64,000 nt of DNA, taken from Heligmosomoides polygyrus polygyrus (taxonomy: Eukaryota; Nematoda; Chromadorea; Rhabditida; Heligmosomidae). A program made the position numbers and the translations under genes. The first letter of the stretch is position 1. Each line of letters begins with the position of its first letter. Shown here piece after piece: positions 21,650 to 31,048 of the stretch. The stretch spans positions 71,892,643 through 71,956,642 of the forward strand of contig OX377202.1 of assembly GCA_947396885.1 (NCBI GenBank), given 5' to 3'. Below the pieces are notes generated by a model. The model did no database searches and was not told the DNA's origin. It was given only the letters and a program-made list of their open reading frames with translations.

Positions 21650-22695
21650 ACACAATTCCAAACCCACACAGAGCTCCCTTTGATCCAACTTTGAACAAAT
21701 TCGATAAAAACAATACTTTCCATTCTTGCTAGGACTAGTTAGGGAGGCACTGACGTGCAGAGATACAGATACGATAACCGATATGCCGTTGCCAGCCGGT
21801 AAGCGGTTGGTGAATCTGGCCCCAGGGTGAGAATCCCAGTGGCACTACGTTCAACGGATCTTAGGCCACACCTCCTCTATGGGATTTGGGGATCAATGAC
21901 ACGCCCACACCGCAAGTGTGAAGACTATGGTTAGGAGATTTACGGCGTCCTCAGATGGTCGGTCACGAAGGGGAGAAGACTGGCTCAGGGATAACCTGCA
22001 ACCCAACCCTGGCTATGGGCATTTTACTCGCAATAAACCGGTGCAAATAAACGAAATATTGAAATCGAACCACCGTTCAAGTCAGATTTAACTGGTGAAT
22101 GCCCTCGTAGGATATCTTTACATTTTGGAACAATTTTTTAAACGCGTTTGGAGTGAACTTGCTGAGTGACCGAGTGGATGAAATGTCTTCTAGCCTAGTC
22201 GTAATCTGACCTACGGCGAACTATAAGGAATTTTCATAAGCCTATGTTTCTTTCTTCAAAGGAATGATTCTGTGGCCACTTTAACACGTTGACGACGTGA
22301 GTGATTTTCGCGTGTCTGGCGCGTGGGACGAAGCCGCACAAATGTGACACGACATACCGTGACTCTAACTTCTAAGGATAACGTTGGGATGCCAAACATG
22401 ATGCTAATGTTCGTCTTAACAGTTACGGTCGGTTACCTTCCCCTTAATTCTATATTTTATTTATATTATTTATTATTATTATTTCTATATTTATTGATCT
22501 TCTTTAGGTTTTACTTTATGAGAAAATAATAAATTAAAATTTGCCTTAAAGCACAGCAAACAGTCAAGCATACAGCGCATTAAAAGATCAGGTCAAAAAT
22601 TTCGCCGCAACATATATTCAACTGATGCCCTAAAAAAATAAAAAGTGAACTGAATATCACTTACATTAACCATCAAAATGACGATATTGTTTTTT
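21650..22695. other. No gene recognised
   Basis: There is no long frame. A cluster of somewhat GC-richer sequence at 21770-22030 may be an old repeat, but I found no second copy in the window. Confidence 0.3.
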
Positions 22696-22699
22696 TTTC

Positions 22700-22940
22700 A
22701 GCGTTTCTTGTTGTATCGTTGACAAGTGTCAAACTCCAAAACAGAATTTATACTATCAATCGAATTAAAATCGCGAGCCCTTGAAGGCATGGCGCAATCT
22801 CGTTTTCTTACTCTAAAAATGGCTGTCTTCCTGCTCTTTAATACAAGTTTTAATCTATTAATTTTCCTCAAAAAATAAAATTTTCAAAAAATTTCGAAGA
22901 GCGTGTTCACCTACTGGGTGGCTGAATTGAAAAGTCGGTG
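22700..22940 (+). repeat. Dispersed repeat R2, copy 2
   Basis: This matches copies at 6838 and 42560. It has TTCTTGTTGTATCGTTGACA with GTGTCAAACTCC, ACTATCAATCGAAT (identical in the 42.6-kb copy), and the TTTCCTCAAAAAATAA / GTGTTCAC blocks. Confidence 0.55.
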
Positions 22941-23094
22941 GTCCTCACACGACTGTCGATTAAGAAGGAAACCGACCGTAATCGTCCAAAAAGACATTGG
23001 CATCGTGTTCAGCATCTTTAATAACCTCTCTGGACGAAGTTTCGATTGACAGGATGTAATTCTTGTTAAAATAATAAAACGTCGCGCACCACGG

Positions 23095-23430
23095 ACAACG
23101 GAAGGGACTGAAGCGTATGTCTGAACGAGAGATGCGAGTCATATAGGGAAAATCCTCACCCTCAATTATTATGAAAATATGTTTATTTTTACCGAGTCGA
23201 TACACACAAGGAGTAGGGGTCACAATAGGATGCAGTGCATCACGAGTTTGGAGGTCTTGTACACTCGCGATGCCTCTTCCGGCAAGCGGCTCGGAGCGCA
23301 GTGGAAGTGGGGTTGCTTCATGGAGAGTCGGAGGTTTAGTTCTTGTGCGCTGCTGCATTATTGCATTTGCATTTTTGACTGGTTGAGATTTGGGGATTCT
23401 GACGTCTATACCATCTCAGACGTTTTTATG
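23095..23430 (+). repeat. Dispersed repeat R1, copy 1
   Basis: This is similar over about 340 bp to 36325-36665. Shared blocks are TGAAGCGTATGTCTGAACG, GTCATATAGG-AAA, GCGGCTCG-GCG-AGTGGAAG, GCTTCA-G-GAG-TCGG-GGTTT and the end GAACTCTGACGTCTATACC. It may be a SINE or a small non-autonomous transposon. The minus-strand frame across it (22960-23358) is probably fortuitous. Confidence 0.55.
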
Positions 23431-23687
23431 CCTAATTTTCCCACTGTAGGCTGTGGAGAGGACCTTCCTTGCGACCTGTTTATTACTGACCGGATTCTTA
23501 ACCACAATAAAATGAGAAAGCTATTCAACATAATGATGTATAAACGCTCAGCACCTTCGAAGTCCTCCAGAATGCTGGCCATCCGTTCGGCCAGCTTGAT
23601 TTCTTCCCTCGAAGGTTCCTTGTCTAAAGGTGGGTGGCCACATTTCAGCGTGAGCAAGTGGATCGCTACTCGAGCATCGGCGGACAT
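23406..23687 (-). CDS. Short hypothetical frame, one membrane segment
   Basis: The 93-codon frame starts MSADARVAIHLLTLKCGHPP, then an acidic/basic amphipathic part (EPSREEIKLAERMASILEDF) and a hydrophobic segment (LYIIMLNSFLILLWL). It begins outside repeat R1 and ends within its edge. I recognise no family. The first 60 residues have protein-like composition, so it might be a single exon or a remnant. The distal part overlaps repeat sequence and is less believable. Confidence 0.22.
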   Translation of the reverse strand: MSADARVAIHLLTLKCGHPPLDKEPSREEIKLAERMASILEDFEGAERLYIIMLNSFLILLWLRIRSVINRSQGRSSPQPTVGKLGIKTSEMV

Positions 23688-23929
23688 TGTTGGTGTTAGG
23701 TTCTAGAAAACCTTCAGCAGACTTCTGATTTCCAGGTGACAGGCAAAGATAAAGGAAACAGTGTATCGATGCCGTTTAGGTTAATTTACGGGATCCACAG
23801 ACAGCGTTTCTCAATTGAACCACCTCCGACGTCACATCCTGGTCTCTTTTGAAAATCCAAGCAGGATGGCTTTTTCCGATGTTAATGGTCCATGTATGGA
23901 AACAGACTGTGAGGAGCCTGAAGCCTTTA

Positions 23930-24165
23930 TACGCTGCCCGTATTGTATAACCAACATTTCATCCCACCGGGGTCGGTGAATTGGTATCGGACTTGTCTGG
24001 GAAGGATAGAGCGCTAACTTGTTCATCGGCTGGCCACCGCAAGTCATTGTATGGCCAAACACGCATTCAGAATCGCCTCCACGACATCGCGTAGAAGTAG
24101 AATGCGTGGCGCATCCCAAAAGGGATTGAGTAGCGCCGCCCTTTATCCTTTAACCTTTATGGTGC
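23930..24165 (-). repeat. Dispersed repeat R3, copy in minus orientation
   Basis: The reverse complement of this segment reads AAAGGATAAAGGGCGGCG-CTCAATCCC-TTTGGGATGCGCC, then CACGCATTCTACTTCTA, TCGTGGAGGCGA and GGCCATACAATGACTTGC. The same order is found at 29385-29535. Confidence 0.6.
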
Positions 24166-24296
24166 TGCGGAAAAGTCGTATGCCGTCTTGTTCGCTTCCT
24201 AAATTCATTAACGGTAATTTAGTTATTGCCACCATTTTGGATATATTATATTTATGAAAATTAAATATACGTCGAACTGTAGCTGAATCTTACGAA

Positions 24297-24985
24297 AACA
24301 AGGTTCATGAGGAACGCACGGGTCTTTGATGCACCACTCTCGCTCAACGGCAAGAACATCTCCGAATGTTCTACCTACTTGTATTTGGGTCGCGAAGGGC
24401 TAGTGACCTAGCACCAGAGCTGCGCAGGAGGAAGCGAGCGGCTTGGGGAGCAATCAAGACCGACGAAGAAGTCGTGAGGAAGACAAAGACCATTCGACTC
24501 CATGCCCACCTATTCGACTCCACTGTTCTTCCTGCCCTGACATCCGCCCCACAGATCTGGGCTAGACGAAAGCAGGATGAACACGCAATCAGCGTCGCGA
24601 AAAGTGATCGGGAGGACGATGCTCGGAGTGGCACGACTCACGCAAGTGAGAGAAGGCCTCCGAAGTTCCGATCTTCGCCGACGTTCGAAGATCAGTAACG
24701 TCTCATGAGCCAAGTCGCAGAAAACTAGGTGAGTAATGCGCGTCGCACTGGGCGAGAGTCTGACCGACTGGGTTCCGCGGGATGTTAAGAGAACACCAGG
24801 ACGCCCACCAACGCATTGGTCGGACTTCTTTACGGGAGCCCTGAACGTGCGATATGACGCTCTTCGTGTCCCTTAAGTGAAAGCGAGGAGGATCCATTGG
24901 AGCACTCTAGCACGCGACAGGGACGAATGGCGAGGATGCTGGCGCCGCTCGAGCAAGTCGATGATCAATGGGGCGGCAGCTGATA
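24297..24985 (+). mobile_element. RTE-B copy 3 (B3), decayed 3' part
   Basis: This is the plus-strand remnant of the B family C-terminal half. It reads CTRRKQDEHAISVAKS-like and DLAPELRRRKRAAWGAIKTD pieces and ends in a decayed version of the CAAGTCGATGATCAA terminus. It has many substitutions, small deletions (for example after 24398) and stops. It is older than B1 and B2. Confidence 0.72.
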
Positions 24986-25061
24986 AAGATTGATAAGTTT
25001 TGTGCCGTTTCCGCTTCTGTGTTTCGTATTCTGGTTTCCTTTACCGCTCCGCTTTTCTCAA

Positions 25062-25275
25062 AGAAAAAATCCCTCGGTGCGACACATCCATCCTGCAGAA
25101 GATAGCGTGGCGCAGACGTACGTCGTATCGAAGAGATAGGAGTAGAGGTGGTGGATCGCGCTGTCCATTGCCCGTCCGGTAGAGCCTCGGTTCCGTCAAA
25201 GACGGTCGAAGAGTAATATTGGTCTTGAAATGGGCGAAGTTCCTGCGGGCATTGGGGATGCTCGATAAAGCGGAA
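25062..25275 (-). mobile_element. RTE-B internal fragment (endonuclease-RT linker)
   Basis: This matches 1780-1970 of B1 in the same orientation: ATCCATCCTGC-GAAGAT, TATCGAAGAGAT-GGAGTAGA, TTGGTCTTGAA-TGGCGAAGT and GCGGGCATT-GGGATGCTC. It lies just downstream of B3 but on the other strand, so it is a separate or rearranged piece. Confidence 0.7.
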
Positions 25276-25331
25276 GCCCTTGCCAAGACCAATATGGAAG
25301 TGCGATATGGTTAGTGTATATGGTTACTCAC

Positions 25332-25693
25332 CAAGCATTCAGTAACTGAAGCACCTCGATCTGCCCTCCCAGCTCCTCCTCATAGCTTGGAATGCAGGAT
25401 GCCATGCAACACCGTGTCGTTGGGAACGCCGACGCGACGAGAGGAATGAGGCGGACTTTGTTTCGCTTCTGGCCATCATGGGCGGCAATGCGAAGCGGCA
25501 CCTTTTAGTGACGCAGAACGGTTCGCCATAAATAGTCCAGCGGGTGGCCCCTGCTGATTACCGCGGCAGGAAGGAGCCGAGTGGGGTCCAACCCTCCGCG
25601 AAGGTGTCCGCTGGACGGGACGGCGGCCGCCGTGGAGACGGTCGGCGATCGATTTCCGAGTTCCGCCTGGCGACGGCGGCGGTTTCCGCCCAC
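25332..25693 (-). pseudogene. Unrecognised reading frame with one in-frame stop and a good splice donor
   Basis: Reading the minus strand from the Met at 25693, 62 codons lead to TAA at 25505-25507. The same frame then continues with VPLRIAAHDGQKRNKVRLIP, LVASAFPTTRCC and MASCIPSYEEELGGQIEVLQ, then LLNAW, and meets a strong donor (CTTG|GTGAGTAA) at 25331. The second half (25332-25501) has protein-like composition and could be one exon of its own, though the upstream acceptor (CACTAAAAG) is weak. I do not recognise the product. The first half lies in GC-rich sequence and may not be coding. Confidence 0.3.
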
Positions 25694-25960
25694 GTCGGGC
25701 CGCTCTTCTGGCCGCCCGTCGTCACGGGTGGCCGACCTTCGATTTCCGATAGGCGGCCGCCGCGACTCTCAGGTGGGCGCTTCGTCCGTTCGGACTGTCG
25801 ATCGCCGCTCCTTCGGTCGCCTTCAACACTTCTCGTCGTCCCCAGTCCACCTCCTCTGCTGGCCGATGATCATCCTACCAGTTCTCGTTCACCGCTTCAA
25901 ACTCTCCCGAGTTCACTCTTTCTGCACTGCGCAGTTGTCTTGTCAGATTCCTTGAAAACT
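25540..25960. other. GC-rich island
   Basis: This is markedly more GC-rich than its surroundings, with many CG dinucleotides. Internal similarity occurs (GATTTCCGA followed by GGCGGCCGCCG-like blocks at 25650 and 25740). Both strands have long frames because of composition (for example 25544-25966 plus), which I do not call as genes. It could be the centre of an unrecognised repeat or a promoter-type island. Confidence 0.4.
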
Positions 25961-26371
25961 GTTTGATATGAACCACTATTTGTATTTTATCCGATCGCAC
26001 AGTTCTTACCTTTTATTTTGAAGTTCACACGACAAATCTTTTAGGAATTTTAACGAAGTTTGTTGAGATCCAGGAAATCGCTGGATCAAACTGCTCAAAC
26101 TGTGATTGGCTAAGCGGGAGCAACGTAGAATGTAGGGGTAGGAGGCCTAGTCTTATTCGCTGTATCCTTCAAACAGTAATCGGCTTCGAATCAGTTACCC
26201 CTCGTTGGACAAAACACAGATGGGGGTCACTGTACACCACTCTCACAACTGGTAGCTTTACTTATGCCAACAGAAGTAGATATCTAATCAGGGTTAGATC
26301 TCTACTTCTGCTATAATATACCATTTTCACGTCGAATCGAACACATTTCAAATCAAATTGGACATTTACAA

Positions 26372-27409
26372 GAAAAGGTTCCCAACTCAAGGTGAGCTTT
26401 TGCGATGCATATTTTCATATTTTTTTACATATTTTAACAGGATGTAGGGCGGTGTGAGCGGAGTCCAGTTACAGTTACTTTTTGCTGAACGCTTTTTTAA
26501 AGACCTGAACAGGTGTGCGAATCGTGTGCGTAACACCCATCGACTCCTATGACATCCAACGAAATGTGCCTCCGTGGCGCAGTCGGTAGGAGTACCTCCT
26601 CAGCATACTGGCGAGCTTTTGAGTTCGAGTCCACGTACTGCTATTAGTTTTGCACATATCAGTTCGTTGTTATTACGCTTTCTCATATCACAGGAGTCAA
26701 TTTTAGACCATCAATGCTTACAACAAATCAAAGCTGTCTATTTTGCGCTTTCATATGTTCTAGTTTTTCAACGGTGCTCATCCGCACCGTATCAGTTCTC
26801 TGGAAATAAAAGGTCTTATTGATCTTAATTTTTGTCAACAGCTATGGTACAACACTGCGAAACAAATAAAACACAAGCGTGTGTCACCCGCAGCATCCAC
26901 CAAAAGCCAGTGAGGAACATTCTTCTCCTTGGCAAGGAATGGCAACTTCTTCTTCGCTGAACGCGTAATCTGTGGGTGTAAAGAAGGGTCCTGGATGCAC
27001 ATCGACGTATCCAGCTGCCACACACGAAAAAACTAGCACATATGAAGGCGCAGGCGCAAATAGACAGCCTTGGTTTGTTGGAAGCACTGATGGTCTAAAT
27101 TTGATTCCTGTGACCATGAGAAAGCGTAATGGCAACAAACTAATATTTGCAAAAAAATTAGCAGCAACCGGACTCGAAGCAAAAAGCCCACCGGAGTGCT
27201 TCTATGAGGTGGCACTCCCAGCGACTGCGCCGCCGAGGCACATCTTGTGGGATGTCGTAAGGCTTGATGAGTGTTGCGCACATGTTTTCACACCTCTTTT
27301 TCAGGTCTTTAAAAAGTGTCCCGCGAAAACTAACTCTGTTTCTGGATTCCGCTCACACGGCTCTATGAAAATAGCATCACAAAAGCTCACCTTGAGTTGG
27401 GAACCTTTC
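26372..27409. mobile_element. Long foldback element with SINE-like arms (~1.04 kb)
   Basis: The left arm (26372-26768) and the right arm (27038-27409) are reverse complements over most of their length. The outer part starts GAAA(A)GGTTCCCAACTCAAGG, with TGAGCTTTTG next. Inner blocks are AAAGACCTGAA, GTGCCTC-G-GGCGCAGTCG (an A-box-like word), TTCGAGTCC (B-box-like) and TTTAGACCATCA-TGCTT. The 270-bp centre is unrelated. Each arm therefore looks like the same tRNA-headed unit in opposite orientation, bounded by a common terminal repeat. Short frames across the arms (26574-26822, 27033-27281 and 26972-27421) are explained by this symmetry. Confidence 0.72.
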
Positions 27410-27672
27410 ATTGTTAGCTAGCTTAAAGTCTTTAGAAATCAAAGCGAACTCTTCCAATCGAAATAACCTTCAGGCAGGCAAAATTTTTTCATTTATTCAT
27501 AACTTCACCCTGAGTGCACCATAAAAAAGCGGTAAAAAAATGCACTACTATTTCGTATTTTTCAGCAATGTGCTGCCATTAGAAGCCCAAGTACCAAGGA
27601 TCCTGAACAATGAGTGGTCATAAAGCATTGGGAGTAAGAGTAATATATCCATTTCATTTAGTATATATCATT

Positions 27673-27800
27673 TTGACGTTGAAATGGACACTTTTCAAAC
27701 CAAATTGGACACTTTTTAAATCAAATTGGACACTTTTCAAACCAAATTGAACACTTTTCACATAAAATTGGACACTTTTCACGTCAAATTGGACACTCCT
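27673..27800 (+). repeat. 22-bp minisatellite (CAAATTGGACACTTTTCA unit)
   Basis: About six imperfect tandem units of CAAATTGGACACTTTTCAAA occur here. Isolated related units are found at 6430-6495, 7158-7225 (reverse), and 26329-26368, the last just outside the foldback element. Confidence 0.75.
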
Positions 27801-27804
27801 CTTT

Positions 27805-28855
27805 GTGAAACGGGCGAACTGGAGGAAAAACTTGACGACACTGGCTTCGTGCTGTTCTAAGCTACAATTCTAGAAGTTTGCTCTTGACCTCGAAAGAATT
27901 GGATCTCTTTGAACGTTATTCGCTGTACGCCATATTGAAATCTGCGAGCATGGTGCTGCTGTGAGAGGCGCCGGTTGTCAAATGTATTCCAAGTCGGTTC
28001 TCACGATCAGTTCGGACCATGTTCGGTCCAACAGGATTTTTATTTTTAGTTTTGAATCCTTGAGAACAGATGCCCGATTTTTTCCAGACGGATATTCAAA
28101 ATGGCTCCCTGGTGTCCAGTGGAATGGGACTGTGGTGTGTCCGAGAAAGAAGTTGATTAACTCATTCCTGTAGTGAAAGCAGTTTTTTTCTTCTCGAAAT
28201 AAATACATAACTGTGAACTGGACGGGATAGTTCCGGCTGGCTTGCCGTGCTCAGCGCTATTTGGGTCGTAGAACAGCCATAAATTCTAGGTTCTGAAAAT
28301 TGCTGGGTGCAGATTCTAACTAATGGTAAGTATTATCGCGACGGCACTTCCTTTTAAAAAAATTTGCCAGAACAATTTTCTGGAATTTGCAAGAAAGCGT
28401 TGAGGGATTATCCAAGTTTGAGTACGGATGGTGTAGTTTGAGTAGCTCTGTTCCAGTGTTTCAATGATCGTGTTTGTAATTTGTGCATACTACTTAGGCC
28501 ATCCGCAAGAAAAGGGGCGTTGCTTCAACTTATATTGCGCCGAAAATTCTGGTGATTTTCAAGGTTTGCATCCAGAGAACATTAACGTGCTCAAAATCAC
28601 ATTCTCACCCTGAAAACTGCTAGGCCAAGTCGACAGGCATTTACAGCTTGCGTTGTCCTAAAAATCCGACGAATCCCCTTGCTTTGGTCATGAGAGGCGA
28701 ATCGCCATCACGTTGTTTCGCAAGCAGTACTTCCCCAATGAGGGCACCGTGTGCTTCAGAAAAGTGTGCTGTTAGTGGAAGGTTTGATGGTGTGACCGAG
28801 GTACGCTGATGGAGTGACCGAGGTACGCTCCAATGGGAGTTTTGGAGAAGTCGAA
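27805..28855. other. No gene recognised
   Basis: There are no long frames. A 16-base near match to the nematode spliced leader lies at 28407-28422 (see findings). A short direct repeat GAGTGACCGAGGTACGCT occurs at about 28793-28830. Confidence 0.3.
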
Positions 28856-29017
28856 AAACGATTAGGGCCCCACCAGACGAAAATGCTCCATAACTAGGTC
28901 ATAGGTTCTCGAACTGAGCGCCGCTAGCAAGCACGAAGTGCGCACTTCGGAGAGTAATCGAATGGTGTTAGCTGGAATCCACAAGAATAATTTTAGATAA
29001 TCAATCTTACGGCAAAG

Positions 29018-29053
29018 CGACGCTTTGTGGCGGATTAATCCGTCGCAAAGCGT
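29018..29053. repeat. Palindrome centred on GGATTAATCC, copy 1
   Basis: GACGCTTTG-GGCGGAT and its complement meet at TTAA, giving a ~36-base palindrome with two mismatches. The same centre with CGGCGGATTAATCCGCCG is at 51571-51588, next to a similar CTTTGCCACAAAG word. Confidence 0.6.
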
Positions 29054-29384
29054 CTTCCTTTCAAAGAATTTGAGCGGTGTTGTACCAGGTGACCATGGCA
29101 TCTTGATATGAGCTGTATGTAGCTTAGACCAGCATGAAGCCAGTGTCGTCGAGTTTTTCCTCCAGTTCACCCGCTTCACGAAAAGAGTTTAATTATAATA
29201 GATGTTTTAAGAAAGCGAGAAGTAAGAAAGGAACATTTTCCTACGACTACGTTGATGCAGGTTCTGTGCACAACTGAGCTCCTTCATTTCCCTTCCGCTT
29301 CTCAATACTGTTCAAGTGCTTACCTCCATGTCTTCTCTGTTGACGTTTCAACTGAAAAACCGTGTTGCATTATTCCACACTATT

Positions 29385-29535
29385 ACTTAAAGGATAAAGG
29401 ATAAAGGACAGCGTTATTCAATCCCCTTTGGGATGCGCCACGCATTCTACTTCTATGGAGTGTCGTGGAGGCGAGTTGAATGCGTGTTCGGCCATACAAT
29501 AACTTGCCGGCGTCTCCTCCGACTGCGCTCCACGC
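29385..29535 (+). repeat. Dispersed repeat R3, best copy
   Basis: It starts with a short AAAGGAT tandem, then GGACAGCGTTATTCAATCCC, TTTGGGATGCGCCACGCATT, GAGTGTCGTGGAGGCGA and GGCCATACAATAACTTGC. It is matched by the reverse strand of 23930-24165 and partly by 20690-20850. Confidence 0.6.
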
Positions 29536-29694
29536 GCTAACACTACTATTTACGAAATGTAAAGTAATTGAAGATCATAACTTCTAATTATTTATTGTTC
29601 AAGTTGCTATTATTATCTGCCGTTACAAGATGTTCTGTTGCAAACAAAACTCTTGCTTTGAGTAGCACTCTAACACGTAACCTCTGTTTTTCGG

Positions 29695-29800
29695 GAGGGA
29701 TGGTGTAGCTATGGGTTTTCATGCTGCCCGAAAAGCAGGGGTGCGTGTTAGAGTCCCGCACGAAACTAGATTGATTGCAACGAAATATTCAATAACAACC
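29695..29800 (+). repeat. tRNA-derived SINE-like sequence
   Basis: The anticodon-arm-like core CTGCCCGAAAAGCAG is followed by TTAGAGTCCCGCAC and a tail ATTGCAACGAAATA. The better-preserved copy at 50221-50376 has CTGCCCGGAAAGCAG, GGTTCGAGTCCCGC and ATCGTAACAAAACA in the same order. The B-box is mutated, so this copy is probably silent. Confidence 0.5.
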
Positions 29801-29825
29801 TCACATAGCTTTCCGTTGATTTTAT

Positions 29826-29843
29826 AATATATATATATATATA
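29826..29843. repeat. (TA)n microsatellite
   Basis: A short alternating TA run. Confidence 0.7.
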
Positions 29844-30529
29844 GTTGTCACTAGGTTGGTCAAATTCGTATTTCTGTTGCTCTACAAATTTTCGAGTTGG
29901 CTAATGCTCTTACAACAGAAGTCGCTGTAGTGCGAGTGCATCGTTCCTTGACGTTTTAGGTAATTGAGTGATTCTAGGTAACTGGAGATTTATGACTTCA
30001 CTTCCACACTTGGACTGATGTCCTATGCTTTAACCGTGGATGTTGTGAATTCCTGCACCCATTTCCTTCCCCTTTATTGGCTTGCCCCAGTTCCTGTGCG
30101 CAAGTGCGACTGTCTTAGCGTCGCCCACATCGAAGCCGATCGCGTCATATAACGTTTCACACGCACGGGTTTGGACTGAAGCGCTGCAATCGCAGTACGG
30201 CTCTAGAAATTTGTGAACGACCGTCCTCTTTCCGCTCCCAACTTGGGCATTACATTACGTAGGATTTAGTTTCATTATGTGGACCGAGTAAATAACGTTC
30301 GTTATTCGATACGTTTAGTATGGACAGGATAGAAAGTTAGAAATGAGATAAACCTTCGAACGAACTAAGAAACTGTAACAGGATAGTGCAACATTTTTGC
30401 GTACAATTTTTAATCGAATTTTCAGTGTTTATTGTACAAACCTGATGAGCGTACAGTAGCCATGCAGCAAAAGCATTTCATTTCTAACCACATCGAAGGT
30501 GCTGATAACGGTAATGAATGGAAGAAGTG

Positions 30530-30615
30530 TAGAAGCGCAGTCGGAGGAACCATCGCCCTTCTCATGTAGCCAAAATCGAGGTTCAAAGTTCGAGTCCCGT
30601 CAAGGCTAACCACGC
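30530..30615 (+). repeat. tRNA-derived SINE-like sequence
   Basis: An A-box-like GAAGCGCAGTCGGAGG is followed ~50 bases later by AAAGTTCGAGTCCCGTC. The GGCGCAGTCGG word is shared with the SINE-like arms at 26576 and 27235. No complete cloverleaf can be drawn. Confidence 0.45.
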
Positions 30616-31040
30616 GCTTCATCCTCCGGAATGGAAGAGTACTAGACTTTTGTGGAAACAATAAGCCACGAAAGACGAAATTCCTTGGAAGTACAAAATA
30701 GAATGCATGGCCTATCCCATTATTTGCGCTGGCTAAACAAGAGTGAATTTCACCGGCTCAGCACATTTCTATTTCAAGGATGCTTAACTGTCACGTTTCA
30801 GAAAAGCAGAGACGCTTCCCGGATTTGCTATTCTTTTGCAGGGCTCGTTTGCTGACTCGCATTGCAATAATAAAGGATATTTCTTCTTTGATAATGGGGC
30901 TTACAATTAGTCATACTCTCACCACGTTCCTTCCTTCCCAACTGCTGTCACTACTTCGCATTTATTGTGCCGTATTGCTTTGTCGCTGCTTCACAAACCG
31001 GCAAAGATTTATGAGATTTTCTGGAAATACCGCGAAGCTC

Positions 31041-31048
31041 TTTTTCAG
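31041..31048 (+). promoter_or_regulatory. Splice acceptor directly before the start codon (probable trans-splice site)
   Basis: TTTTTCAG is the nematode acceptor consensus and is followed immediately by ATG at 31049. An acceptor abutting the start codon is typical of messages that receive a spliced leader. It could also be the acceptor of a first intron in the 5' untranslated region, or of an intron joining an upstream coding exon. Confidence 0.55.

Noticed and set aside
28407..28422. SL RNA gene
   Set aside because: The 5' part of the leader and the donor site are not conserved, and no Sm-site hairpin follows.
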